The notes: generated by a model not told the origin, from the sequence alone. Shown: positions 1 to 13,064, counted from the first letter of the stretch. The stretch is 64,000 nt of DNA from Adiantum capillus-veneris (GCA_014529385.2 CM043953.1:109872549-109936548); one strand, 5' to 3'. Made by a program: numbers and translations.

Positions 1-466
1 GGATTAAGAACTTAAGTAACCATTAATTATTAGGAAGGCATTCCCCATGGTATTGAGAGAAGATTTCTAACACCTAACTTGGTAAAACTAGTTTGTCGGA
101 CTGCTTGATTTTTAAACCTAGACAAGTGATTATGACAAAAAATTACATTGAAGCAAATGCGGTGAATATTAGGCTACCAATCACAATTAAAGCTGACAAT
201 CATAGATGCAAAAAAGATAAGGGGCAATGCTAATGGACAAGAAACACCTGTTTGTGTCGATGGTCGCGCTTGATTTGAAGAGTGAGTTGAGATAAAGATT
301 CCATGAAGGTCCAAATCCTACCAATAGCAACACGCTCCTGTACACACTCGGAAACAAAAGGAATATCTCCAGGAGGCACATTAGTGGAAAAAGGTACCAA
401 CACTTATTGAACACAACAAAAAACATAAGGAACCCTAACCTAATTATTTGCACTCCCCCTAGAGAG
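1..466 (-). other. 3' untranslated region of element C
   Basis: No coding sequence is recognised here. Read on the minus strand it aligns with 14546-15015 on the plus strand, including the stretch around the word cttgtctagg, the word ccatggnaatgccttcctaa and the end gttcttaatcc. The match identifies both as the 3' UTR of related Ty3 elements A and C in opposite orientation. Confidence 0.7.
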
Positions 467-889
467 TCAAGGGAATAGGATATTGTAGAGGTTGGGGGGA
501 AACCCTAAGGCTAAACCCCTATCCTCGTGGTCGAGATAAACAAAGTCAACATCCATGAGACCATATGTGCCATCCCTGTAGTCGTGTAAATTTTCTTCTT
601 CATCATAGGTGCCCATGTTTACTAAGAAGGTCACTAGACGCCTATAGTCATCTTGGTCAAAAGGGTAGGCTTGTGCAATGGGAGAAACGCTCTCTACTAA
701 GTATGCATCAGACGTGGTCAAGAGATGTATCAGCCATTCTAACTCCTCAAAATTCCTCTCACATGCTAGCGTACCTATCAAATCCCATTCACATGCAAGC
801 ACTGGAAAGACCATGTCAAATATTTGTGAAAAGTAACGAGGGTACCTCTCACCCAAGGCAGGAGTGGATGACTCTAGCGTACTAGCCAT
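467..889 (-). CDS. Env-position ORF of element C, 140 aa, unknown function
   Basis: I do not recognise the family. The intact frame starts at the ATG at 889 (MASTLESS) and encodes about 140 aa. It is acidic, with an aromatic middle (YFSQIFDMVF, CEWDLIGTL) and a C-terminal part DGTYG-x5-DF(V/I)xLD-xxEDRGL that is conserved in the second copy at 14356-14545. No signal peptide or membrane span is evident. It lies downstream of integrase on the same strand, the position of env or extra ORFs in other plant Ty3 elements. The start lies just after ...gtgtacag/atATGG, which resembles a 3' splice site, so expression from a spliced subgenomic RNA is possible (inference). Conservation of the frame in two elements argues that it is a real element gene. 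Confidence 0.6.
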   Translation of the reverse strand: MASTLESSTPALGERYPRYFSQIFDMVFPVLACEWDLIGTLACERNFEELEWLIHLLTTSDAYLVESVSPIAQAYPFDQDDYRRLVTFLVNMGTYDEEENLHDYRDGTYGLMDVDFVYLDHEDRGLALGFPPNLYNILFP

Positions 890-1324
890 ATCTGTACACG
901 CAAATAGATGATGGTTAGAGTGCAAATATTACAAGGGTCGTGTTCTTGTGCATAATTTGTTTTTATGATTTGTGTTATGGCTCTTGCTCTTTTACTTTTT
1001 TATCTTGTTTTTGTGAGTATAAGGCTTTATATATACATTCCCTATGATTGGAGATTAAGAGGTCAGGGAGAAAGGTTGAGAGGGAAGCAAGTGAATGATG
1101 GATGTCCACGACCACTCCCCTCTTCCTTGGGTAGATCATACCGTTTGAAATGATGTCGTCACCCTTTGAAACCAATTGTTCCAGTTGGTAATAGGTGAGG
1201 ATTTTTGCCAGTAGTTTTCTATTACCCTAGGTGCCTCGTCAAGTTGCAAGGGTGGTAAGGTACTCTCCCAGGATCGAACTTGAAGTGGTTCATCAAGTGA
1301 TTCTTGAACACTGGGAGGTGTGGA
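890..1324 (-). other. Spacer between pol and the 3' ORF of element C
   Basis: No conserved coding signal seen. It contains a pyrimidine-rich stretch and a candidate 3' splice acceptor (cgtgtacag on the minus strand, about 891-899) just ahead of the 3' ORF. Confidence 0.4.
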
Positions 1325-4300
1325 TTATTTTGTAGCTTCATGGAGGTCCACTACTATAGATGGAGGCTGTGTAGAAGCTTTTACCTCTATGGATATATTA
1401 CATGAGGAGCTACAAGCTTCATGAAACTCCCCCCTTCCTGAGCTAGGTGGAATAAATTGGTTTTGCCTTGGAGCCCAAACTAGCTCTGGACTATGTGTGT
1501 AGCATTCTGTGATCTTTCCCTTCCCACGGTCTGCCATTGGCTTTAGCGTTACACTGTTTGACTCATATGGGTTTGTTGTTGATAGGGAAGGACACATTTT
1601 ATGTTTAGGTACCCAAATTTGCTCATTTCCATCATAGTAGCCTTGGGCTTCTAATAGTTGTTTTGGAATCCATCGTGATTTGTTCTTGACTCTCCTAGGG
1701 CGCGCTCTTGGTTTTCCCAGGAAATTTTTTCTTGGAATGGATGGGAGGGTTGAGGTAGTTGGAAGTAAGGCCTTGGGGACCCATTGATATGTACTCTTAG
1801 GTCGTGCAGGTTGAGTACTTGCAATATTACTGCTTGCTGCAACTACAAGTGTTGAAGTGCTAGGTTCATGGGTAGATGGCAAAGACGAGTTAACCACCTT
1901 GGCTTGTGAATGTTGGCTATCCTTCAACTTTGCTAGAGTTTGCAACGTAGGTGACTTTGCTTGAATGATAGGGGTAAGAGCCGGTGGTCGCGTCGTGACA
2001 CTACCAGTATCCCAATCAATAGTGCATTTGGTTGCCAACATCCACGTGCGTCCCAAGTTTACGTTGCCTTCCATAGCTCCCGCGGGCATGACTAGAAACC
2101 TCTGCACTATGCTTCCATTGTCATAGACAACAGGGGTCTGAAGGACTCCAAGAATAGCAGTTTTCTTTTTATTAATGCCCTTGACTTGCATCGTACTCGG
2201 GGATAGGGTCGGTTTCCCTAATTGACACCAAACTCCATAGGATAACAAATTGTGTTTAACTCCCGTATCTAATAATTCATTGTATAGTACTTTCCCATAG
2301 GGGCTATTTAGCTCAATTGGGTATCGTAGGGGTGGCTCAGATTCTAATGAGTCGTCATCTGTGTCCTTAAAAAATGCTTGCGTGATTCCCAGATTAACCT
2401 CTCGTTGGCGTCTAAGACGTTGTTGTCGTTCTCGAGCCTCAACTCTTGCTTGGATTTTTTTAAGCTCTGCTTGTTCCTTGGCAGCCTTCTTTTGATGGAT
2501 GGCTTGCAACTCTTCATGGCTTAGAGGATCATAATATCTTTTGAATTTACTCCCATTAAGGAATCCAATGGTTTCAACTCCATCTAGAGTCTCCACACGA
2601 ATGGTACCTTGCGGGGTAATTTCACACACTCGATATGGTCCCTTACCAGCGTATTTCAATTTCTTCTTTTCATTACGTACCCCATACATAAGAACTTTAT
2701 CACCAACCTTGATGTCTTTATCCTTTAAATGGCTATCAAACCACTTCTTTCTCCTATCCTTCTCCACTAGAGCATTTCGCACAGCTAATTGCCTCTCTTC
2801 ATCTAGCCTTTCTAGGATATATATAATCGCTCCACTAAGGGGTTACCATCCCAACCTTCTTGAGAAGCTACTCGAAGACTAGGAATGACAAACTCCCATG
2901 GCATAACTGCTTCTTGGCCATACACCATCTTAAACGGTGTACAATTAATAGCAACTTTATACGCAGTACGATAAGCCCATAAAGCTGATGTAAGCTTTAG
3001 GTCCCAATCAGTGCGATGAGCCTCGACTGTCTTTGTCAAAATGGAGATGAGAGTTTTGTTGGTACTCTCAGCTTGGCCATTTGCTTGGGGATAATAGGGT
3101 GTAGACTTGTGGTGTGATATCATGAAGTTTGATGTGAGTTCTTTTATTACTTCATTTATAAAATGAGTTCCATTGTCACTCACAAGTTCAAAGGGGCATC
3201 CAAAACGTGTGATAATGTTCTCAAAGAGGAACTTAGCTGTTGTTTTTGCATCCGCCTTCCGTGTTGCTTTTGCTTCAACCCATTTGGTCACATAGTCGGT
3301 AGCCACAATGATATATCGTGATTGCGTGTTACGTGAAGCCGGACTAATCGGTCCTACAAATAGCAAAAAGTGATGCATCCTTAAACAGAGTGTCTTATCA
3401 CATGCCCCTAGATAGATAAGCCATTCTGAAGTAGATCTTTCCTTGTTTATCCTACCTCTCACATTTGCTCGATATCGTCGTCTCTTATATGACCTTTGTT
3501 TCTTGTTAAGGTTTTGATTTTGGTAAATGTTTGAACTCGACTTGCTTGATAGGTCTTCGCTTGTATCTTCTTCACTCTCATATAAATTACCATAGATGGT
3601 CGTACTAGACCTTGAGTGTTCAGTTTCTATACTTGGCTCACTCGATGTTTCCTCAGGTTCTGAATCCATTTCTCCCTGAGATTCCGTTTCTGATGTGTAT
3701 TTGCCTGAAGCCTTTGAGGAATCATCGGTTTCACTCTCAGGTAGGTGTGCCTCTTTCTTATCATCGGATGTTACATGCGCTACACCTAACATGTTTACTG
3801 GTGCAATGTGTGGTATCTCTTCCCCATCTGGTGTTACCCAGGTTGTTCCTCTAGCTCCCCATGTATCTATAGTTGCCGCTAGGTGTACCCAATCGACATT
3901 GTCTGACTCAGCCATTCCGGGTAGGATATCCATATAAGGAGAGTTCTTCCCAATATCCGTGTCTTCGTTACACGTGTAACAATACTGTAATGGAGCTGAG
4001 TGAATTGTTGTGTTTGATCGATTATCAATGATGAATTTATTTCCTAGAGGATGCGTTCGACCACTTAAAAGATCAACTCGAATGACAGAGTCTTGGAACT
4101 GTAAGTAGACGTGGTTTTTGGACCAGTCATGCACCATTTTTGCTTCCCTCATGAATGGACACCCTAAGATCATCTCAAATGACATAGGATGCTTGGAAAA
4201 ATCCATAACAATGAAAGTTTGCCTTAACTTGTGTCCCAAGACCTTGATTCTGAGATCCTTTAGCATTCCAATAGGCATAACAATAGATCCATTAGCCATT

Positions 4301-4569
4301 TTTACCTCTACGCTTGTGGCTTCAAGGTGAGGTCGCCCCATAGACTCCCAACAACTCTTTGTCACCATGCTGACTCCCGCACCACCGTCAAGGACCCCCT
4401 TTACAGTTAATCCTTTAGTAGTGATTGGTAGAGTAGCATTAGATTCATCACCTTCAAAGTATTTCCCCAACTTGTTAACGGGTACTTCAATTACAGATTC
4501 ATGTCCCGCTAGGTCAGATGGTGGTGCTAAATGTTCCTCATCATTCATTACCAAGTCAGGTTTGTTCAT
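1325..4569 (-). pseudogene. Protease-integrase polyprotein of element C, RT/RNase H deleted, frameshifted
   Basis: From the ATG at 4569 the frame reads a retropepsin (residues about 48-170, active-site variant LDGGAG at D61, then ILGCPF), a Ser/Glu-rich linker, and directly the integrase core (YIIVATDYVTKWVEAKA, SDNGTHF with the second Asp, and the Glu in GQAES). The RT, RNase H and integrase zinc finger expected between them are absent, although the reading frame stays open through the junction. The first integrase Asp, expected just before FVGP (F codon 3358-3360), is Leu here. The frame breaks near 2825-2835 in a TA repeat (likely 2-bp slippage) and resumes as LERLDEERQ through the integrase C-terminal domain (GPYRV) to about 2530. 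A further ~400 aa follow, with a second retropepsin-like domain and a Pro/Thr-rich tail. The protein cannot be a normal polymerase; the element would depend on others. Confidence 0.85.
2020..2300 (-). other. Second retropepsin-like domain after the integrase (element C)
   Basis: Within the same frame, after a Lys/Arg/Glu-rich linker, stands NELLDTGVKHNLLSYGVW, i.e. a DTG aspartic-protease active-site motif followed by the usual hydrophobic positions. After it come a GI-x5-ILGV strand, FLVMP, NLGRTWM (in place of the usual LG-x-xW/F turn) and IDWDTG. This order matches a retropepsin-like fold. It is distinct from the usual protease at about 4060-4430, which has DGG instead of DTG. The domain assignment is my reading of the motifs and needs a profile search. 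Confidence 0.5.
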
Positions 4570-4593
4570 ATGTGCAAACTGTGGTAATCCGGC

Positions 4594-7500
4594 CTATAAT
4601 TCTCCATTGAGGAAGGCTCGAAGAGCTGAGACTAGCTCGGGGTCTTTATATAGTTTGGACATGATGGTGGTTCTAACTTCTGAAGACATGAAATCCATCA
4701 ATTTCGCAACATTTAATGGCATCTTGTGGGACGTAGGACCCTGACAAGAGAATGGTGAAGATGGAATCTCCACTTCCTCAAGGGGGTCGGGCATTCCCTC
4801 ACCAAACATTCTCTCTAGTAGGAAAGGTGTGTGTCCACTTTCAGATGTCCTACCCTCACTCTCTTCCGGAATGATACTGGGTATAGCTAACGGCCTATAG
4901 TTCTTGTGAGGTTGAACTTGTGTGGGAAACACTGTGTCCGACATTTGGATGTGTTTGGGTTCAGGTTCTAATGTTCGTTGAGTTTCTTCCACCAAACCCC
5001 TCAGTTGTTGGACTCGTTCAATTTCCACTGTTGCAATCCTCATTTTTTGTCTCTCGTGGCTTATCTTGGGGGTTCGCAACTGGGTAGTTTAACTTTGAAT
5101 AGTCTTTTGGTGCTCGTCGTGATTCCCTCTCGTGATCCTCCTCACTGGCTTTTTCCTTTGTAGTAACAGTTTTGGTCTCCGTGGTCTCTATCGAATCTGA
5201 GTCATCCTCAGGGTCATTCGTATACACGGGATCCTCTCCTGACCCTATGTTAGTCTTTGAACTAGGTTTTGAGCTAGAAGCATTAAGGGATTTCTTTCTT
5301 CGTGTTTTTTTCTTTCTCTCTCGGCCAATGGATGCAGCATCTCTCTCTTCGAGGATGTAATTTTGCTTTTGGAGCATCGACCGTGTGAGTGCATTCACTG
5401 GTGCTATGTTTATAGTTGGTGGTGTCCCATCAACGATCTCTATTATGTTCAATGGTGTGATTTTCGGTGCGTTTGGATTGTTAGGACACTGTGCGATCAA
5501 ATGATCTATGTCACAAGGATTACAAATGAGCATTGGCATTGCCAATGCACTCCCTTGACTTGTTTGCATTAGTGCGGCATTCTTTTGTATTCTAATGGGG
5601 CACTCAGCTACTCGATGTGGTCCACCACATTCGTAGCACTGAAGAGGTGGTCTCCTGGCAAAACTATTAATGTTTTGGCCTCTTGCTGCTAGCGCAGTAG
5701 CTTGATATACCGGTTTGATTTGTCCCCAATGGTCTTCCATATAGTACATGGGACACTCCTCAAGCATGTCGACTCCATAGGTGATACTAGAGTCTATGTC
5801 CTCTTCGCAATCTACATAAGTACTAGATGACTCGCAACCTATTTGGTTCATAGGTGTAACTCTTGGAAGAGGGGGTTGCGGTCCTAGCACTGGAGGTGGC
5901 AACGGTGTGGTTTGGACCACATTTTGGGTTCTAGGGACCATGTGCTGTAATGGCAACTATTGCTCCATGGGTGGGGTAGGCATCAATGCAGGAACTCGAG
6001 GTGAGTCTGCCCAAGCTATAGGCGGTCTATTTTCCATGATGCGTTTAAGCATTAGGCAATCCTTCGCTTGATGGCCATACCTACCACACGCGTTACAAGT
6101 CCCGTTAAACTTTACTCTGAAAGTAGGGCATTCACTCGTAGTATGTGGGCCCAAGCAAATTCAGCACCATTGTTGCTCCCTTCTTGGATACATATGAGTG
6201 TTTTGTGGAGTACGATTACCCCTAAGGCTTTCTTGGATGGCCTTGGTGAGATCTACCAAAGTCATCTCAGATATCGTTTGCTCTTTCACGATTGGCTTTA
6301 TCTTCATTGGCTCATGCCCTGATGCTTGCGAGCTACTTGACTTCGGCTCGGCAGACACTCTTTCTCCTGCAATCATTAAATTATCCTCCAATTGGATTGC
6401 ATTCATGGTGACTGCTTCCCAAGTAGTGATACCTCTAATGACTAGGCCATTATAGATACTTTCATGTCGTAGTCCCCTAATGAATCTATCGAGCAATTGG
6501 TTGTTGTTGAATCTCTCGTTTGGATTGCATCGAGAATTCAAATTCTTTAGGCGACTAATGAAGTCTCTCACGGATTCACCTTCTTCTTGTTGGGCTTTCT
6601 GGAGCTGAGAGGCTACACCCCAAAGTACTCCCTCTTGTATGTATTCTTTTAAGAACAGTCTCCTAAGAGTAGAGTAGATCGTTTTCTCTTCTACTCTTAA
6701 GGTTCTATACCAATCTCCAGCCTTTCCGCTTAGGGTCAAACTCAAAGCCTTACACTTATGTAGCTCATTGTGCTCTTCCAAGGAATCGCACACATGTTCA
6801 AAGACTTCCATATGCTTTCTAGCATCTCCGTCTCCACTGAATTTCTGTGTGAGCTTAGCTACTTGAACTGCCTTGCTCCTAGGCTCTCTATCAGGTGCAC
6901 TACGCATGCTTTCCGCATGTTTTCCGCAATAGAGCGACCGATAGTTTGAGCAAATGCTGCCAAATCTCCTATTTGAGCAGGGATAATGGGTGTATGTGCT
7001 CCTGGAACCACATGTGAGATGGGAGTTGGCATTGGCCTTGGCATACGCGTGGCTCTTGGGTCCCAAATTTCGTATGGTGGTGTACCAGACGGTGGTCCAA
7101 AGTTTACAGGCGTGGCCATAGGCATAGGGGGTGCCTGATATGGCATGTTATTATTAAATGGCATGGCTCCACTTGTATAAGAGCTTGGATAATTCCATTG
7201 TGGATTGTAAGCTCTTGGAATAATTGGAGGTGTAGGAGCTACATGAGGCTGAGGTACGACAGGTGCACATGATTGATACATACATGTAGGTATAGTTGGG
7301 GGCACTGTGCTACTAGGCATCGGCGCAATGTTAACAAATGAACTCCATGGTGTACTTCTTGTCATGCTCACCATTGGGATATGCATGGTAGCCGTAGTGT
7401 CATTAAGAGAAAGATGAGCTAGATCTGGGAAGGTAAAGCTGCCACTTGTGGGCTCAGATTGTACTGAGGCTCCTGGCGAAACAACATATGGAGGATCAAT

Positions 7501-8319
7501 GGGGCTCACTGAGGGAGTCTCCATTTGTGACAGGGTTGGTTGGTCGGCCTTTCCTGTATCCAAGAATCTCATTAGGCCTGTTGAAGGCATGTTGATCCCT
7601 GTGTTCTGTCTTTCTAACTCGACAATCCTATGGAGGACATCACAGACTTTCTGTTGTTGCTCATCTATGCTAGTAGCACCCGATGTGGATTGTAGAACAT
7701 CTAACCAACCCACATGATAGGTGTGTCCTGTTTACCGATCAGTTAAATCTTCTGCTTGTAGGTCATACTCCCAATTTTCGTTTAGGAATATCCCATCTAG
7801 GCCTGGCGTGCTGGAGGTTTCCCTTGAAGTGGAAGCATTATTGCTCCCCATAGCTTGCCCCTCCGTGACTGCTACCTTGGGAGCACTCGGTTGCTCGGCT
7901 GGCATGATTGTTGTCATAGGAGCCTTTGCTTTCAGGGCTTGACTTTGTTCTAGCCCTCGTAGGTTCTCAATTTCCCTCTCCCTTGTTGCTTGCATATAGC
8001 GTTCGATCTCTTGCACTTCGGCAAGACTCCTACCATCGGGTAGTAAAACCTCAGAGGGAGATAGTCCTAAAGGATCAGGAGGTGCAGTGGATGGAACATT
8101 CACATGCACACTCTCAAGAAGCATAGGGTCCATTTTAGCCATGAATGAAGAATTTACTTTCCCACTCCCTTCATTTATTTCATTAACCGCATGTTCGGAG
8201 CGAGTAGCTCTACTAAGGGTCTCTTTTAAGCGGCTAAACACGTTGGACCCGGGCCGTGGGCCCATGGCATGCATGTCTTGACTTGAACTATCAGGGTTTG
8301 GTGTAGGATACCCCTCCAT
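4594..8319 (-). pseudogene. gag polyprotein of element C, with stops and frameshifts
   Basis: The ATG at 8319 opens a Pro/Ser-rich N-terminal part. An in-frame TAA at 7732-7734 interrupts it, and a frame change occurs near 6900-6930. The retrotransposon gag core follows (about 6400-6900; WYRTL, FLKEYIQEG, GESVRDFISRL, LLDRFIRGL). Then come four Cys/His knuckles: one at about 6160 broken by TGA at 6161-6163, CX2CX4HX4C with GRYGH at about 6080-6120, and CYECGGPHRVAEC and CNPCDIDHLIAQC near 5590-5640 and 5490-5540. Further breaks are TAG at 5957-5959, a frame change near 5020-5080, and TAG at 4594-4596. The region between the last knuckle and the protease is charged and low in complexity. An open frame extends upstream of 8319 to about 8460 without an ATG, so the true start could be further up. 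Confidence 0.8.
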
Positions 8320-9629
8320 GACATCGTAGTCAGAGGAAGAATCACTACACGCGATATGAGGATCTTGGGTCGCGCTACCTTGAGTCCCGGCCGAAGGTCC
8401 AGAACCTAGGGTGGAGGAATAATGGGTGCCTACGTAAATGGAGGCACTACCAATCGTGCTCTAACACTCGTCCAGAGCGTAGGTTCATATGACTTGGATC
8501 CCCTAGAAGTGTCAGTGAGGGCCCGTGAAGGCTGCTCACCTAGTAATTTTGGGTGTTTTGCAACCCAAGTCTTTTCTTATTTATTTATTTTTTGATTTTT
8601 TGGTCCTTTTTTTCTGACCCAGCTATAGAATAGAACGTATGATAGCTCAAAACAAGCATCTCGGTCAGACGGACATGGCGTGCTTTACAGCCCTCCGTTT
8701 GGTCACTTTATGCCCTCGGAATCCCTAAAACCATCAATTTCTAGTAGAGAACTAGGCCCAAATTAGAAAATCTAAGGGTGCAAGTGGGAAGAGAAGGGAG
8801 GAGAGTGGAGGACTTGCCCCACATGCTCTCATTCCCTCTTGAGGGGGTAGGGTATATATATAAGAGTGAGTCTAGTATGTATCATAAGACTGAGGCCTGA
8901 GGCCTGCGCCTGGGCCTGGGCTTGGGCTTGGGCTTGGGCTTGGGCTTGTGGGCTTGGGCTTGGGGAAATGATCCCGACCAAAATTTTAGTGTAGCCCCCC
9001 TGTCACTCATGCTTAGATATTTTTGGTTGTTTTTTTTTTTACAAATTTTTTTTTAAATTTTTTAATTTTTTAAATTTTTTTTAAACTTTTTTTTTTTTTT
9101 TTTTGAGCGACGACCCCGCACGGTTTTGGTGACCCTTTCTTGGCCACACACACTGTCACCTACCTAACCTCCCAGTCAACAGGCTCACAGCTCATAGACA
9201 GCTCACTACCTTATCTACTTACTAACAATGCTGCTGACCACTAACTAATCTGTTAACTGCTTACTGACAGTGAGCTAACTGTCCACCTACTTCCTCTCTC
9301 ACTACCTTACTGTGCAAAGACTGTGTGCAGGCAAACCTTGACAGAAAACTGTGTGCAAGCAAAAATTGCTAACTGCCTTCCTACTTCTTCATTCACTGCA
9401 AACAAGCTAACGACTACTAATTGTGCAAAGACTGTGTGCAAACAGAAAACACAACATTGTGCAGAAATCACAGAACTTGCAAACAACACAGAAATTAACA
9501 ACTTGCAGAAAAACAACTCATTCCTCTTCCTCTTCCTCTTCCTCTTCCTCTTCCTCTTCCTCTTCTTTCCTACTACAAACAACTCATAGGAGAACCACAA
9601 AGTGCCTCTTGGGCTTAGTGCAGGGCGAT
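8320..9629 (-). other. 5' leader of element C with simple repeats
   Basis: This long untranslated leader lies between primer-binding site and gag. It contains a (gggctt)n hexanucleotide tract at about 8906-8960, T-rich runs at 9027-9104, and a (cttcct)n tract at about 9522-9566. I see no conserved protein in it; the Lys/Arg or Ser strings encoded across the repeats are artefacts. Confidence 0.6.
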
Positions 9630-9647
9630 TCCCCGGCAGCGGTGCCA
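9630..9647 (-). other. Primer-binding site of element C (Asp-tRNA-like)
   Basis: On the minus strand the 18 bases are TGGCACCGCTGCCGGGGA, close to the TGGCGCCGTTGCCGGGGA site known from plant Ty3 elements of the Tat/Athila group. It sits four bases inside the LTR end, as expected for a minus-strand element. Confidence 0.8.
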
Positions 9648-9651
9648 AAAA

Positions 9652-10319
<668 letters not shown>

Positions 10320-13064
10320 TCTAATATGGCAACCAATGCAAGAAAGCATCTCAATGTAGTCATTTTAACCACCGGAGAGAAGACTTCATCAAAGCCAATG
10401 CCTTGTTCTTGCTTAAAGCCCTTGGCAACAAGCCTTGCTTTGTACTTTGGCTGACTATCATGAGCGGTGATCTTATACCTGTAAACCCATTTACAGGGTA
10501 GAGCCTTTTTGCCCCGTGGTAATTTAACTAGCTTCCATGTCTGGTTTTTATGCAGAGCTGTCATCTCTAACTGCATGGCCAATTGCCAATTCCCGGAGTC
10601 CTTCATTTGCACTGCTTCCTTGTAACATGAAGGCTCATTGCAATCAGTCAACATGACATAGTTCATAGATGGAACAAACCTATCAGGAGGTCGCGTGACA
10701 CGTCCAGATATACGCACAATAGGTGGCTCAGGCTCAGCCACAACCTATGGTTCCAATCTATCGTGTCCTTGCTCCTCTTGAGCCCTGACATTTTGTCTTG
10801 CACGTGCAGGTCCATCTTCTTGGAAGACAACTCTTCTAATCTCCTCAACCCTCTCTGGTTTAGAATGATATTTGGATTCATTAAAGTGAACATCATTGCT
10901 GCGGACAAACTTTCTGGATTCGGGATCCCAAAGTCTGTACCCCATCTCACCAGAATTACCATAGCCTAGAAAGATGCACTTTCTACTCTTTGGCTCAAGT
11001 TTGTTCCTAAATTCCTTTGGAGCGTGAGTATATGCCTCACAGCCAAAGACTCTGAGATGCTTGTATGAGGGCATTTTGCCTGACCATACCATCCCTGGCA
11101 CTGAATCCTTCTGCAAAACCTTGCTAGGAGATCTATTTACAAGATGAACAGCTGTTGATACAGCTTTAGCCCAAAACCCATTTGGCAGTTGTGCATTAGA
11201 CAACATACTTCTGACCTTCTCTTGTATGGTCCTATTCATCCTCTCAGCAACACCATTTTGAGGAGGATTGTAAGGAGCAGTAAGTTCACGTTTTATACCT
11301 TTTGACTCACAAAAGTCCTGAAAGGCCTTTGAAACATACTCTGCACCATTGTCAGTGCGTAAGCATTTAAGCTTCTTGCTACTCTGATTCTCCACAAGTG
11401 TCACAAACGTTTTGAAAACCCTAAACGCTTAATCCTTGTGCTTGAGAAAGTAAACCCATACTTTCCTCGAGTAATCATCTATAAATGTCATAAAGTAAGA
11501 AGCTCCCCCTAGAGATAGGTTAGGCATAGGTCCACACAAATCACTATGAACAAGTGCCAACTGTGTATCTCTTCTACTACTTCTATGCTTATGTGGCTGT
11601 TGTGTTTGCTTACCATACAGACAATGTTCACAGAATTCAAAATCATTAAATGAAAAGCCAGGCAAATAACCAGAACGAGACAAGATTTCCATTCCCTTCT
11701 TGGACATATGTCCTAACCGGCTATGCCACAAAGAAACGTTCAGCTGCTCGGTTACATTGATTACATTTTTAGAGACATTTGATACATAAATCATGTAAAG
11801 TCCTCTAGACTTTACTCCATGTGCTACTGTCATAGAACCCTTGGATATCTTCCACATGTTCTGTCCAAAAGTGGTGACGTAGCCAGCATCATCAAGTAAA
11901 CTTGTGCTGATCAAGCTCTTTGTAATTGCGGGAACATGTCTCACATTCTTCAGCGTGAAAGAAGAGCCATTCTGAAACTTCAATTGAACATCTCCAACAC
12001 CTAAGATCTCACATGTCTGCCCATTGCCTAGCCGAACATGATCTTTAGTGGTCACATAAGAAGTAAACCGCTCCTTGTTTGGAGACACATGAAGTGATGC
12101 CCCTGAGTCTATAATCCAGTCACTCAGTGCATTTCCATCAGATGCTGTAAGAAGAGCTGAGTCCATTGTATTCTTCAAGAAGTAGATCTCTCCTAACACT
12201 AGACTGTCATCCTCTGCAACAGTGTTTGTCACATTTATTTCTTGAATCTTCACTGAGGACTTGTTCTTCTCACCATGGTGTTCAGCTTTCTCTTTGCCTT
12301 TTTCTGCTTTCCATTCTCTGCAGTCTCTTTTCATGTGACCCTTCTTGCCACAATGGTAGCATTCTATGTCACTCTTGCCTTTAGCACTGCGGGACTTGCT
12401 ACGAGACTGATTCCTCTTTACACCTTTGTACTTTTCTTTGGTCCTTCCCTTGACAACTAAGGCTGTTCCTTTGCCTTTGTCCATTGTCTTTCTATTGGTT
12501 TCTTCAGTAAGCAGACTTCCTTCTACACCTGCTATGTTCAAACCATCTGGAGGTGCAGAATTACTCAAAGTTGTGCGAAAAGTGTCCCAACTTTCCGGCA
12601 ATGTGATCAACAGGAACATAGCTCTAACAGGTTCATCAAACTTGACACCTTGAGCTGACAAATGACTATAGATTGTGTTGAATTCATTCAGATGATTGGA
12701 CATATGTGTCCCTTCTTTCATCTTCAAGTCAACAAGCTTCTTAAGCCAGTATACCTGTGAAGCTGCACTCTGCTTCTCATAAAGATCACTCAGCTTTAAC
12801 CATGCTTGATAAGCCGACATCTCGTCTGCTACATTGAAGTAAACGCTTTCTGCCAAAGTCAGCATAATGGTAGAAAGTGCCAATTCATCCATTTCGCTCC
12901 ATTCATCTTCGTCCATATCTTCTGGTTTTATCCCCTTGAGCTTTATACTGTGTTATCTGCTTCTTTTGTACCAACACGTGCCTAATCTGCTTCTTCCACA
13001 ATGGGAAATTGGTTCCATCCAGCTTCTTGATATTGTAAAGAGCAGTGTCCTGTGATCCAGCCAT
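10320..13064 (-). pseudogene. copia gag-pol of element B, truncated and with nonsense mutations
   Basis: The natural start is the ATG at 13064 (MAGSQDTALYNIKKLDGTNF). A frameshift near 12950 separates it from the main frame, which begins about MDEDEW at 12916. In order: UBN2-type gag, CCHC knuckle (CYHCGKKGHMKRDC), protease (WIIDSGAS), integrase HHCC (HSRLGHMS...CEHCLYGK), integrase core (FIDDYSRKVWVYF, RTDNGAEY, the Glu in NGVAER), and the start of RT (WKLVKLPRGKKALPCKWVY, KARLVAKGFKQEQG). In-frame TAA at 11429-11431 and TAG at 10745-10747 break it. RT ends after FLALVAI where the LTR of C starts; YVDD and RNase H are not in the window. Confidence 0.9.

Noticed and set aside
2541-6455. Plus-strand frames of 60-125 codons opposite gag-pol of element C
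   Set aside because: They are shadows of the minus-strand coding frames and show no protein features of their own.
9630-9647. The GC-rich tccccggcagcggtgcca block as a tRNA gene fragment or terminator
   Set aside because: Its position between an LTR end and the leader, and its match to a known plant primer-binding site, explain it better.
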